From Rachicladosporium sp. CCFEE 5018 (lineage: Eukaryota; Ascomycota; Dothideomycetes; Cladosporiales; Cladosporiaceae), in NCBI GenBank assembly GCA_002077045.2, contig KZ111149.1:730796-794795 (forward strand): a stretch of 64,000 nt of DNA. Direction: 5' to 3'. Numbering within the stretch: position 1 is the first letter of the stretch; each line of letters starts with the position of its first letter. The notes beneath the pieces were generated by a model. The model was given only the letters and a program-made list of their open reading frames with translations. It did not search any database and was not told the origin of the DNA. The translations under genes were made by a program, and so were the position numbers. This document shows positions 55,539-64,000 of this stretch, piece after piece.

Positions 55539-57287
55539 ATGAGCCACTTCCAGGAGCAAGGCCGAGCAGCCTACAAATGTAAGGACTACGCAAAGGCGCT
55601 CGATCTATTCGACCGTGCTATAGGTCGCATGCCGTCAGCTCAGCTGTACGACAATCGCTCAGCATGTCACGAAAAGCTAGATGATCTATCCGCAGCACTG
55701 AGCGAAGCGAAGAAGACCATTCAGCTCGCGCGTGAAGACCCCACAGGCTACCTCCGGGCTGGAAAAGTACTGCTGAAAATGGAGAAGCGTGGGACTGCAG
55801 CCGAGATCTACTCATATGGTATGAGGAGCATCAAGCATGTCGGGCAAGGCTACGAGGTACGAGCACTGTTCGACATCCCACCAGGCAGCTAATAACGATC
55901 CGAACAGCTACTCCGCAAGGCACAGAAGGATCTTATGAACGAGCTCTCGCCACCGAAGAGCGTTGATCCGCTCACTATGCTTCCACCTGAGTTGGCTGTG
56001 CAGGTCCTGGAGTACCTCTCATTCAAACAGCTAATGAACGCCTGCCTGGTGTCTAAGGAGTGGACAAAGTTCATTCGCGGTAATCCCGATCTTTGGACTT
56101 ACCTCGACCTCAGTGGGGCGATCCGCAAGGTTGGCAGCAAGTTCATCAGTCGAGCTATCAACATCGCTCGGAAGCGGATGAAGAGAGCCTATCTACACAA
56201 CCTATACGACGCTGATAAGGCATTGCGAGCGATCTCCACTCAATGCCCTATCGAGGATCTCACTCTTCGCTACATGTTACTACCGCCAAGCGAGATGCCG
56301 AAGTGCTTGAGCGCGCTGACGACACTGCGACGGCTACATATCGGCCACAAGGTGCAGATACTCATACAGCCGTTCTACGACATGCTGTCAGCTGCGTCAA
56401 ATCTCAAAGTACTGCGATGTGATGACCTGGTTGCGTGTCACAGTGTCCCTGGCAACGCGGGGCCCTCTGAGAAGATGGCGAGGCTGACGGATCTGGACGT
56501 TACGTGGCAGCACTTCGTCGCGGAATGGTCTGTAGTGTTTGGTGGTCTATTGGGCCGTCCGGTATACTTCCCCGACCTTTGTCGACTTCGAATAGATGGT
56601 CCGATGCAATCACGAATGGAATCAACTCATTTGGAACATTTCGGCAGCCTCGAGCACCTTGAGCTTCGTGCGCAATTGAATCCCATACGTGGATGGCGGC
56701 TACCACCTGCGCTGAGAACCCTACACATCGACCAGGGCAATGCAAAGCGTTCGGTCCTCTTCGAGGTTGCCATCGTAGACCCTGAGTGTTGGCCGACGCC
56801 ACAGCTGGAGGTGCTCATTCTGAAGGGAATGCAAGGGGCGTACTTGCCGAATTGCCTTCAGTGGCTGGATAATAGCAACAGCGTTGAGAGCCCAGTGCAT
56901 CTCAATACGCTATTTGTCACTGGTTGCGCTCTCCGGCTGCCCAGCGACGCCGAGACGGCCGCGCAAGTTGTCAGGGCAGCGCTGAAACACCCACGCCTGG
57001 GCTCGTTGACACACTTGAGTTTCGAAGAGTGCAGCTTCTGCGATGACACCGTCATCGGCGTCATTGCTGACACACTGCCGAAGTTGCAGATCTTGAACGT
57101 GAGCAAGACAGACATCACGGGCGTCGGCGTGAAACTTCTTGTGCAAAGCGGATCTCTCAAGGAACTCATTGTGAACGACTGCCGCAACCTTGGCCATGAT
57201 GCTGTCGTATGGGCCAGGAACCAGGGAGTGAAAGTTGAATGTAGCAGCTCAGATGTCTCTGGCATGGGCAAAAAGGTGCGATATTGA
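55539..57287 (+). CDS. DIA2: DIA2/Pof3-like TPR, F-box and LRR protein (complete copy)
   Basis: Exons 55539-55856 and 55908-57287 give 565 residues. TPR repeats fill about 1-105, the F-box (PLTMLPPELAVQVLEYLSF, then KEWTKFIRGNPDLWTYLDLS) lies at about 127-172, and leucine-rich repeats follow to the end (for example LSFEECSFCDDTVIGVIADT). This order is that of yeast Dia2 and fission yeast Pof3. In yeast, SCF-Dia2 travels with the replisome and ubiquitylates Mcm7 to unload the CMG helicase. An MCM7 gene is present in the same window at 29242. The 51-base intron separates the TPR exon from the rest and is identical in copy A. Confidence 0.9.
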
Positions 57288-57534
57288 AGCGCTAGAAACT
57301 GGAAGACCCCACGGTCGGAAAGGCAACCTTGAGGAAGCGAGCACGATGATCGAGCGGGCATGGTTTTGGAATGAGAAGCTCGTATGTGAAGCTGTAGACT
57401 AACGAGCCTAATGACCATCAAAAGTGACTGCAGTGGGTATCTCCGGGATCCAGTGCGCCTCCGAAGGGAAAACAGTCTGTGATGCACCGGTGCTGACAAC
57501 GCCCACCCAACATGGCTTCAAAGTGCTCAGCAGC

Positions 57535-58677
57535 CTACAAGTCGACGGTAGGCAGCTGGAAGTCCTGCAACGCCTCATCCTCCTCCACATCTTCCAACTT
57601 GACTCCGCCGAATGCTTCGTCTTCATCTTCGTCACCCAGCCCAAGTCCAAGCAGCATGTCCAGCGTTGTCCCGCCACCAAAAGGCATCTGTGCCGTGACC
57701 TGCTCACCCCCAACCTGCTCATGCACGCCACCCAATGGCTTCCTCGCAGCAGCAGACACAACCCTCCCCTTCGAATACCCAAGGGTAGTGTTCGACGCCA
57801 CCTTCGCCACAGTATGTCGAGTATTACCAGGTGGAGCTGTCGGCTTCTTTGATGCTAGCATTGTCGGCATCCTCGCCTTCGCAGCCGCGGTCGGCGCCGC
57901 AAAACTCGGGATTCCTGCTGGCTTCGCCGCAAGTGCACCCGCCGCCTTTCTCGCCACGATCGTCCCCGCCGCCCTCTCCCTCAACGGGTCCTTCTTAACC
58001 GGCACAGTCTTGGTCCTCACCACAACAGGACTCTTCCCTCCTCTCCTCTCCGCAAATTGCCTTGCCTCGCACGCCCTAATCCTCCCATCCAAATCACTCA
58101 TCTCATCACTCTCCTCATCATCCTCTTTCGTAGGAAACATCCCATCCCAGACCCCGCTCGTGAAATTCCGTCCCTCGAATTGCGGGTACGTGCGGTCGTT
58201 TGGCCAGCAGTCTGTAGGATGGTCTGGGAGCGGGATGGGCCGGGGGGGCATGTACTCGATTTCGCGCTCTTCAACATCATCGGAGGTGGTGGCGGGCTCG
58301 GCTTGTAGTACTTTCACGCGGCCGCGGCGGAGGTGGGGGGAGGTGGGGTGGAGGGAGGGTGTGGGTGCTTGAGCTGGAGCAGGACCCGGGGTGCGGAAGG
58401 CGGTTGCTTTTATGTTGGTTGTTTTGTTGCCGAGGGGGGCGCGTGTTCGAGGGCCGGCTGGGGTGAGGAAGGCTTCGGATTGAGCTTTGCCTTCGCCGTT
58501 GGTCTTGCCGGGGTTGAATATGACATTTTCGTTATTCGAGGGTTTCTTGAAGGGCGTTTTGGGGACTTTGTTGCCGGGGGTCTTTGGCGCGGAGGCTTTC
58601 AGGCCTTCGTTCTTGGCCGCGGTGGCGGCTTGCTGTTGGTAGACTGCATTCTCCTGGTTCGCTCGGGTTGCGAACAT
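57535..58677 (-). CDS. Securin-like protein (Cut2/Pds1 type)
   Basis: Intronless 380-residue, largely disordered basic protein. The N-terminus has NQENA in the place where securins carry a KEN box. RAPLGNKTTN at 79-88 is a destruction box (R-x-x-L with following N). It is followed by NIKATAF, resembling the RAPLGSTKQ region of S. pombe Cut2. EIEYMPPRPIPLPDHPTDCW at about 135 resembles the Cut2 EDIEYMPPP separase-binding region. The C-terminus is acidic (GLGDEDEDEAF). Securins inhibit separase until anaphase. The assignment is by motif order, not overall similarity, as the family evolves fast. It is divergent from tropomyosin with 291 bases between starts. Confidence 0.65.
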   Translation of the reverse strand: MFATRANQENAVYQQQAATAAKNEGLKASAPKTPGNKVPKTPFKKPSNNENVIFNPGKTNGEGKAQSEAFLTPAGPRTRAPLGNKTTNIKATAFRTPGPAPAQAPTPSLHPTSPHLRRGRVKVLQAEPATTSDDVEEREIEYMPPRPIPLPDHPTDCWPNDRTYPQFEGRNFTSGVWDGMFPTKEDDEESDEMSDLDGRIRACEARQFAERRGGKSPVVVRTKTVPVKKDPLRERAAGTIVARKAAGALAAKPAGIPSFAAPTAAAKARMPTMLASKKPTAPPGNTRHTVAKVASNTTLGYSKGRVVSAAARKPLGGVHEQVGGEQVTAQMPFGGGTTLDMLLGLGLGDEDEDEAFGGVKLEDVEEDEALQDFQLPTVDL

Positions 58678-58968
58678 CGTCGCGGCGGTGTTGTCTACAT
58701 TGATCGAGCCCGATGTATCAAGTTCGAGGTCAGTGTTTGCTCAGTGTTGACGATTGTGGCCCGAGCTCGTCGTCAGGTCTGTCCCTGCAGCGCGAGCGTG
58801 GGGCAACTGAAGTCAGTCGCGGCCAACGTAAGACGGACAGGCTGCAAACATTGCACTCATTCACTGATCATACCCTCAATCAAACCCGACTTCTCACATC
58901 GTATACCCTCATCTATCAGACTCGTAACCGCAACACTCACTTGTACCCAATTCCACAACACAGCAACC

Positions 58969-59876
58969 ATGGACGCAATCAAGGCGGTACGTACACGCAC
59001 AGTCTCATCCCACTGTACCCTATTGACACCCAACACAGCGCATGAACGCCCTCCGCATCGAAGCCGACAACTCCGCCTCCAAAGTCGAAGAGCTCCAAGC
59101 CAAGAACCGCGCGCTGGAGCAAGAGAACCTGCAAAAAGAGCAAGAAATCACCTCCCTGCAGCACAAGAACTCGGTCCTCGAATCCGAAGTCGAGAAGTTG
59201 GAGACGAAGCACAGCGAGGCCAAGAGCGCTGTGGCGGAGAGCGCGCAGCACGGCACGCAGAATGAGAGTTTGCAGCGGAGGGTGCAGTTGCTGGAGGAGG
59301 AGGGCGAGGAGAATGAGAAGAATTTGAGGGAGACGACTGAGAAGTATGTTCCTCTGACTGATTGATGGTGGGTGGGTGGGTTGTAGGCATGGTGCTGACG
59401 ATTATCGTGTAGGTTGAGGCAGACCGACGTCAAGGCCGGCCACTACGAGCGCAAAGTGCACGCCCTCGAGCAGGCTTCTGATCAATGGGAGAAGAAGTAC
59501 GAGGAGATGGCAAAGAAATATGCAGACACGAAGAAGGAGCTCGACGACTTTGTGGCTGAGATTGGTAATATCTGAGCTGTCTCTCCCATACACAAAGCAT
59601 CGGGATAGCATGGAGTTTTATGTCTGGGTTCTTTTGCATGGCAAGGCTTGCTGACATTGAGCCTTGTGCCTTTGTGTAGCTACTTACAATCCTACCGAAG
59701 CACCTGTTCTGGCTGCGACGCCTGTTGTTACTACTGCGAAGCCGGCTGTATCTGCTCCGAAGACTGCGGTTGCTTCGTCTTCTCCGATCCCGGTTTACAT
59801 GGTCACGGATACTGGGAAGGACAAGGGGAAGAGTGCTGCGAAGCGCGACTCGCGTTTAGGGTCTAGCAAGGAATGA
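58969..59876 (+). CDS. TPM1: Tropomyosin, with possible alternative C-terminal extension
   Basis: Coiled-coil actin-cable binding protein. Exons 58969-58986, 59039-59343 and 59413-59575 give the canonical 161 residues, the length usual in Aspergillus-type fungi. It reads MDAIKARMNALRIEADNSAS, NRALEQENLQKEQEITSLQH, LRQTDVKAGHYERKVHALEQ and ends KKELDDFVAEIGNI. A GT at 59565, within the codon before NI, can splice to an AG at 59679 preceded by a GCTGAC branch site. That removes the stop and adds 65 residues (ATYNPTEAPVLAATP, then Ala/Val/Thr- and Lys-rich, ending RLGSSKE) up to 59876, for 223 residues. The coordinates cover both forms; the canonical stop is at 59573-59575. Confidence 0.9.
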
Positions 59877-60061
59877 GTCGGCTGGCCGGAGAGGCAGAAC
59901 AAGCATCGGTCGGATTTGTTCCCAAGTTGATAGGCAGACGGCTGGCAGCATCCTTCGACACCTAGCATCCCTTAGCCTGACAGCATCCTGCGCAACACCC
60001 TAGCAAATAGCACAACGCCTCATCCAACATCACTCATTACTGTCTCACTAATCCCACCCCA

Positions 60062-60763
60062 CTACTTCCTCTCACCCTTCTCGCCCTTCTCCCCCTTCCT
60101 CCGTTCCGCCTGCTTCGAATTCTTCGCCTTCTGCTTATTCCGCGTCTCCCTCCTCTCATGCTTGCTCTCGTACCGGAACTTCTTCTTCTTCGCCTTCGGC
60201 TTCCCATCATCAGGCTTCTCCTTCAACCAAGGCCGCTTTTTTCGCTTCTCCTCCAACTCCTTCGCGTCTGTCTCGGCTTTCAGCTTGGCTTCGGAGGCTT
60301 TGAGAGCGGCGGAAGCGTCGAGCTCGTCGTCGGTGGGGGTTTCGTCCATGGCGGACACGGTGACGGTGGTGTATTTGACTTCGTCGACGTATTCGGATTC
60401 TTGGACTTGCTCGACTTGAACGTCCTCGCCCTGTTCTGACCCAGGCTCGTCGTCTCCAGCCTCGCTCGCCGCCTTCTCGACATCTTCGTTCATCCTCTGT
60501 AGTTCTCTCTGGAATTCCGCGACATGCTGGCTCAAGTCCTCCTTCCTCTGCTCTCGTAGTTGCTTCCGTGCAAGGACTTTCTCCTCTTTATCCTTCTTCT
60601 GAGCGAGCTCTCGTGCGCGATCTGCGCGGGCGACTTTGCGCTTGTGGAAACCTGTTAGGTAGTCTTGCCGTGCTGTCGGGTTGAAGAGGATCTCGGACGG
60701 TTGTAAGGTTTTGGAGGGGTTCTTGGAGGACGAAAGCTTTTGTCTTTTTAAGGGCGGCGGCAT
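60062..60763 (-). CDS. RRP17: Ribosomal RNA-processing protein 17
   Basis: Intronless 233-residue nucleolar protein of the Rrp17/NOL12 family, a 5'-3' exonuclease-type factor in 60S subunit maturation. The family signature is at the N-terminus: EILFNPTARQDYLTGFHKRK followed by ARADRARELAQKKDKEEK and RKQLREQRKEDL. A long charged helix, an acidic middle (about 100-150) and a Lys/Arg-rich C-terminus (KPKAKKKKFRYESKHERRET) follow. It is divergent from BIG1 with 213 bases between starts. The start MPPPLKRQKLSS has a nuclear-type basic patch. Confidence 0.88.
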   Translation of the reverse strand: MPPPLKRQKLSSSKNPSKTLQPSEILFNPTARQDYLTGFHKRKVARADRARELAQKKDKEEKVLARKQLREQRKEDLSQHVAEFQRELQRMNEDVEKAASEAGDDEPGSEQGEDVQVEQVQESEYVDEVKYTTVTVSAMDETPTDDELDASAALKASEAKLKAETDAKELEEKRKKRPWLKEKPDDGKPKAKKKKFRYESKHERRETRNKQKAKNSKQAERRKGEKGEKGERK

Positions 60764-60976
60764 TGTGGAGAAATGCTAGTGGGTTGTGTTGCGTCGCTCA
60801 GGACTGTCGAGAAGCTCCGGCGATATGTTAGAGAAACCATTCAGTGAGATCGAGGTTGTAACTTTCTTGAATGGCAGGCGCGACGCGCGAGTCATGGGAG
60901 TACTTGCACCCCCAGACTACATCACCACCACCGATAGCCACAAGGTCTCGAGCCTTGATCAGCACACTGACCCAAC

Positions 60977-62029
60977 ATGTTGCTCCAATCACTAGGAGCG
61001 GTGTTTCTGGCTACCAGCGCCGCCAATGCCTTCCGAAACAGCTCTCCCTTCCTTCTCCTCTCGACGAACCCGTAAGTCGCCTCCAGGCGGCAAAAGCAAG
61101 CTATCCCATCCACCCACTAACAGCACCCATAGGATCGAGAGCGCACCCCGAAGTCTCGAGCTAGCCACCGAGCAAACTGTCACAGACCTGATCGCCTCCG
61201 CCGCCTCGAAGTGCTCCGCCACAACCTACTTCATCGTCTCCCAACCCGGCCTCACAACCGCGGACCTGCGCGATAGCACAACACTACCGAATCTGCACGC
61301 CTGGACCGCGGCCGCAGAGCATGCGAGGTCGGTTGAAGTTGCGAACGTGATCGGCGAGCTGGACGTCAAGAGCTTGACGAAGAGGATCGCGACGAGTTGC
61401 GATACGGGAGATGAGTCGATGTTGGGCGACACGTTGTCATACTCGAGTGGCGAGAGGGAGGTTCTACTTACCGCCTTCCCGCCGCTGCCAGTGGATAAGA
61501 AGGGCCGTGTTGTTGCGTTGAGGAAGCTTGGTACGTTCTCTTCGTGGAATTACAATGCGTGGAGCTGACTATGGTCATAGACACCCGGTTCACTAGCTTA
61601 GTGTCAAAATTGGAGGGGAACTACGTCTTCATCCTCGCCTCCACGCCCGTGGAGCCAGCTGAGCCGCACGCGCACATGTACGAGATGGACGAGCCGTACC
61701 CGACAGCCATGCATCAGGATCTCAAGCGCGGACTTGAGCTTGAGAGGCGCGCGAAGGGGAATAGCAGCAGTGGCGATCATATGCAGGATGGGCTGCCTTT
61801 GTTTGAGAAGTACAAGTTTCTGTCGCCCGGTTAGTGGACTCTGCTATCATGCATTGCGGGGAATGTGGACTGACAGAGTGCAGGTATCTTCATGAGTCTG
61901 TCGGTTAGCTTGTTACTCGTGATTATTCTGTGGGTTGGTGTGTCGGCTATTGCTGGGCTGGAGGTGTCGTATGCGGCCTTCAGCAAGGAGATGGGACCTG
62001 CCGCGCAGAATAAGGGGAAGCAGCAATGA
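60977..62029 (+). CDS. BIG1: BIG1-like ER membrane protein (V-ATPase S1/BIG1 type)
   Basis: Exons 60977-61071, 61133-61530, 61581-61829 and 61884-62029 give 295 residues. A signal peptide (MLLQSLGAVFLATSAANA) is followed by FRNSSPFLLLSTN, as in BIG1. The luminal domain contains TYFIVSQPGLTTADL and LEGNYVFILAS. The last exon gives one membrane helix, GIFMSLSVSLLLVIILWVGV, and the tail EVSYAAFSKEMGPAAQNKG, characteristic of fungal BIG1. BIG1 is an ER membrane protein needed for beta-1,6-glucan and V-ATPase assembly. All four exons join in frame with good splice signals. Confidence 0.85.
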
Positions 62030-62641
62030 GGAACGCGAAAGGTTTCGATTTGCCTTGTCTGTGTGTCTTGGGCATGGAGCGGGCGTTCGGGGACAGATGC
62101 ATTGTGTGTAGATACGGTCATATCGAGTGAACACTATTATACGTCTACACTGCGCAACTTTCCTGCTAGCGGTTTACATAGTCACTGCATCTAGCGGTCT
62201 TCTGCAGTCCACTTCCACGCTCAGTGCTGCTCGCCGTTCATGTAGCACCCTCGCAATCACCCAATCGCAGTCCTTTGCTTTCGCTGCGTTGCCTTTCGAC
62301 ATAGTCGCAACAAGGCGCTGGTGACTGAGCCCGCAGCCCTGACAGGAGCGCTGGCCGCGACTTGGAACCATTGCACACGGTTTGCTGCGAGTACTGTCTC
62401 ACTCCCGTCCGCGCTGCACTCCGGTCGAGGCGCTGCTGAATCGTCTATCTCACATGGCTGATTGGGCACGGCAGCTCGCGTCCCACAAGGGACTAAGTTC
62501 TCGCATGCCCCATCATGGGCGAGAACAGCATGAATGCTCAAGTTAGTGCCATTCCCAGACAACTCGAGCTTATTCGGAGCGCAGGGGATTGCCAACGGAC
62601 CGAGCCAGCGCAGCGTACATCTGGGACACCAGACTTCAGTC
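62030..62641. other. Intergenic region, convergent genes
   Basis: No gene supported. A frame at 62127-62324 has a hydrophobic start but begins at GTG with no ATG. Confidence 0.5.
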
Positions 62642-63053
62642 TCACGTTCGCGTCAGATGTCGAAGCTCAGACTCCAGACTACTGATCTCAGCTTCCTCGG
62701 ATCTGTTAGCATCATGCCTTGGTCGATCGGAACTGGTGGAGCATACCATTGGTCTCCTGGACGGTCTCTAGGCTCTCCAGTTTCAGCCAGCTCCAGTAGA
62801 TGACCTCGTACGTCGCGACTGCGATGAGGAAAGACTTGAAGATTGGGCGGCCATTGTTCTTGTAGAAGTCTCGCTGGATTGAAGTCAGCATGCTACGGAG
62901 GCGAAGTGCTTCGGGGTGCCTTGCATGAGGGTTGGGCTTCTGGGTGTTTGGAGGCTGGTAGGAGGATGTTGACTGCGATCTAATGGTCGTTCGACCAGCT
63001 ATGAATCTACGCAGCGGTATGCGTCCAGTCATGAGACGTGTTGCGGGCAACAT
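62642..63053 (-). CDS. Small protein, probably mitochondrial membrane
   Basis: Exon 1 (63053-62747) begins MLPATRLMTGRIPLRRFIAG, an Arg-rich leader typical of mitochondrial import. It continues with DFYKNNGRPIFKSFLIAVAT as the start of a probable membrane helix and WLKLESLETVQE. A GTATGC donor at 62746 and a GATGCTAAC branch site mark an intron. Using the acceptor at 62692 adds a coiled exon AEISSLESELRHLTRT, for 118 residues. An acceptor nearer the branch (CTAACAG) would give a different tail. Unspliced, it would stop at 62712. The family is not recognised. Confidence 0.6.
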
Positions 63054-63252
63054 GGTGTTTTGTACCGCGAGTATATGTCAAGATCGTAGCTGCCATCGAG
63101 GTCGTGCAATACTAGTGTTGACGCTTGGACCAGCACCTTCCCGCTAATGATTCGCGACAACCCACCTCGATGATCTCTCCGCCATTTGACGCGTAATAAC
63201 GAGCACACTGCTTGAATCGCGACAACACGGCTGCGATAACTCAAAGCTCGCA

Positions 63253-64000
63253 ATGAATCCGCAACAGCAGCAGCAAGCTTGTGAGTTATCGAACATTGTA
63301 GTACACGCCTCAGCACAGCTTGCTGACAAGTGGACAGATGCGCAGTACGGCCAAGCGAACGCTGTAGCGTACTCAACCTACCCATTCGGCCAGCAAGGCC
63401 AGGGCCCATACGGTAGTGGTCTCCCCTACCCTGTGCCAGGGCAGCAGCAGTCGCAGCAGCCATACTACCCGCACACGACTAATCCACAGCAACGATCATC
63501 GCAACAGAGCATACCCGGTGCTCGTCAATCTCAATCGCAGTACCCAGCACCGCCAGCTGCATCAACATCGACGCGTCAGGATGATCATGAAGCAGCAGGA
63601 GCTCTGGCATCGCCAGACAATGGCCCAGGAGCACCGCTGCCTGGACCGGAATCGCCGTCGATGCTGCAGTACGACGATGAAGTGAGGGATGCTCTAGATG
63701 GCCAAGATCAGGACAATGATCAACAGCAGGATGAAGATGATCACGATGATGACGACGAGAACGCACAACGGGATGACAGTGGTCACCCAGTGTTCCATCT
63801 GCCACCGCCTCCTGAAGCTACATACCCGACTTACCAAGACCTCGAGGAAGCCATTCATTCCTGGTCGAAAGAACATGGCTATGAGCTCGTGAGACGCGCG
63901 AGCAAGAAGAACGCCAAAGGTGTATTGTACAAGCGATACTATCATTGCAGTAAGCATGGCAAAGTCGCCAACACTGGCAAGCTCACAGACGAAACGAGGA
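63253..64000 (+). CDS. FAR1-type DNA-binding protein, N-terminal part (runs off the edge)
   Basis: Exon 1 (63253-63280) encodes MNPQQQQQA. After a 57-base intron, exon 2 from 63338 stays open to the window end. The first 170 residues are Gln-, Pro- and Tyr-rich, then strongly acidic with Asp and Gln. From YQDLEEAIHSWSKEHGYELV through SKKNAKGVLYKRYYHCSKHG the sequence looks like the WRKY/GCM1-related zinc-binding fold of FAR1 and Mutator-type transposases. The long disordered leader is unusual for an active transposase and fits a host transcription factor derived from one. The transposase core, if any, lies beyond the window. Confidence 0.7.
   Translation, partial: MNPQQQQQACELSNIVVHASAQLADKWTDAQYGQANAVAYSTYPFGQQGQGPYGSGLPYPVPGQQQSQQPYYPHTTNPQQRSSQQSIPGARQSQSQYPAPPAASTSTRQDDHEAAGALASPDNGPGAPLPGPESPSMLQYDDEVRDALDGQDQDNDQQQDEDDHDDDDENAQRDDSGHPVFHLPPPPEATYPTYQDLEEAIHSWSKEHGYELVRRASKKNAKGVLYKRYYHCSKHGKVANTGKLTDETR

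Larger units (their letters stand above)
37165..56440. repeat. Segmental duplication, copy B
   Basis: Direct copy of 115-21319 with the same gene order and strands. It lacks the 1951 bases at 5414-7364. Strong similarity begins just before the SmB start codon. At the right end it continues past the point where copy A stops at the N run. Identity is uneven: HET, SEC53 and 54850-56440 are nearly identical to copy A, while the first F-box-like gene and the glycoprotein ectodomain are strongly diverged. Confidence 0.93.

Noticed and set aside
62127..62324. 65-residue frame with a hydrophobic start
   Set aside because: Starts at GTG with no ATG and lies in a convergent 3' region.

Overview
This window is fungal nuclear DNA. 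Almost every gene that can be modelled has short introns of about 43 to 115 bases, with GT donors, CTGAC/CTAAC-like branch sites and AG acceptors. The gene set (HET-domain proteins, ATG5, BIG1, DIA2/Pof3-like F-box protein, tropomyosin, RRP17, securin-like, MCM7, SEC53) points to a filamentous ascomycete. The protein style fits Dothideomycetes, but that class assignment is an inference from family resemblance and the genus cannot be fixed from the sequence.

The dominant architecture is a direct repeat of about 20 kb. Copy A runs from the left edge to a 100-base run of N at 21320-21419. Copy B runs from about 37165 to 56440 and then continues into unique sequence. Gene order and orientation are the same in both: SmB (+), F-box-like genes (-), HET gene (-), a small two-TM membrane protein (+), a two-module F-box-like gene (-), ADE16/17 (+), SEC53 (-), a secreted/membrane glycoprotein (+), and a DIA2/Pof3-like TPR-F-box-LRR gene (+). 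Copy A breaks at the N run inside the DIA2-like gene, at the point equivalent to position 56440 of copy B. The repeat could therefore be a real segmental duplication or two haplotypes/homeologues joined by scaffolding. Identity between the copies is patchy: stretches that look about 97% identical alternate with stretches where even the proteins are only about half identical.

Region 21420-37145 is single copy here. It holds about 1.6 kb without recognisable genes, a J-domain protein, ATG5, a small putative mitochondrial protein, a PHD-finger/PIF1 helicase, MCM7, a second HET-domain gene, a GPI-type Ser/Thr/Ala-rich wall protein, and RPL11 divergent from SmB copy B. After copy B come a securin-like gene, tropomyosin (with a possible alternative C-terminal exon), RRP17, BIG1, a small putative mitochondrial membrane protein, and the start of a FAR1-type DNA-binding protein cut by the right edge.

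Housekeeping functions cluster around RNA splicing (SmB), ribosome biogenesis (RPL11, RRP17), replication (MCM7, PIF1, DIA2-like), purine and mannose metabolism (ADE16/17, SEC53), autophagy (ATG5), wall and V-ATPase biology (BIG1) and cytoskeleton or mitosis (tropomyosin, securin). The accessory layer (HET genes, the divergent membrane protein, and a local family of F-box-like genes sharing a GS-x-V-x-W motif) is where the two copies differ most by frameshifts, nonsense codons and one 1.95-kb presence/absence. Intron coordinates below were read by eye from splice signals and frame, so they are models and not transcript-verified.
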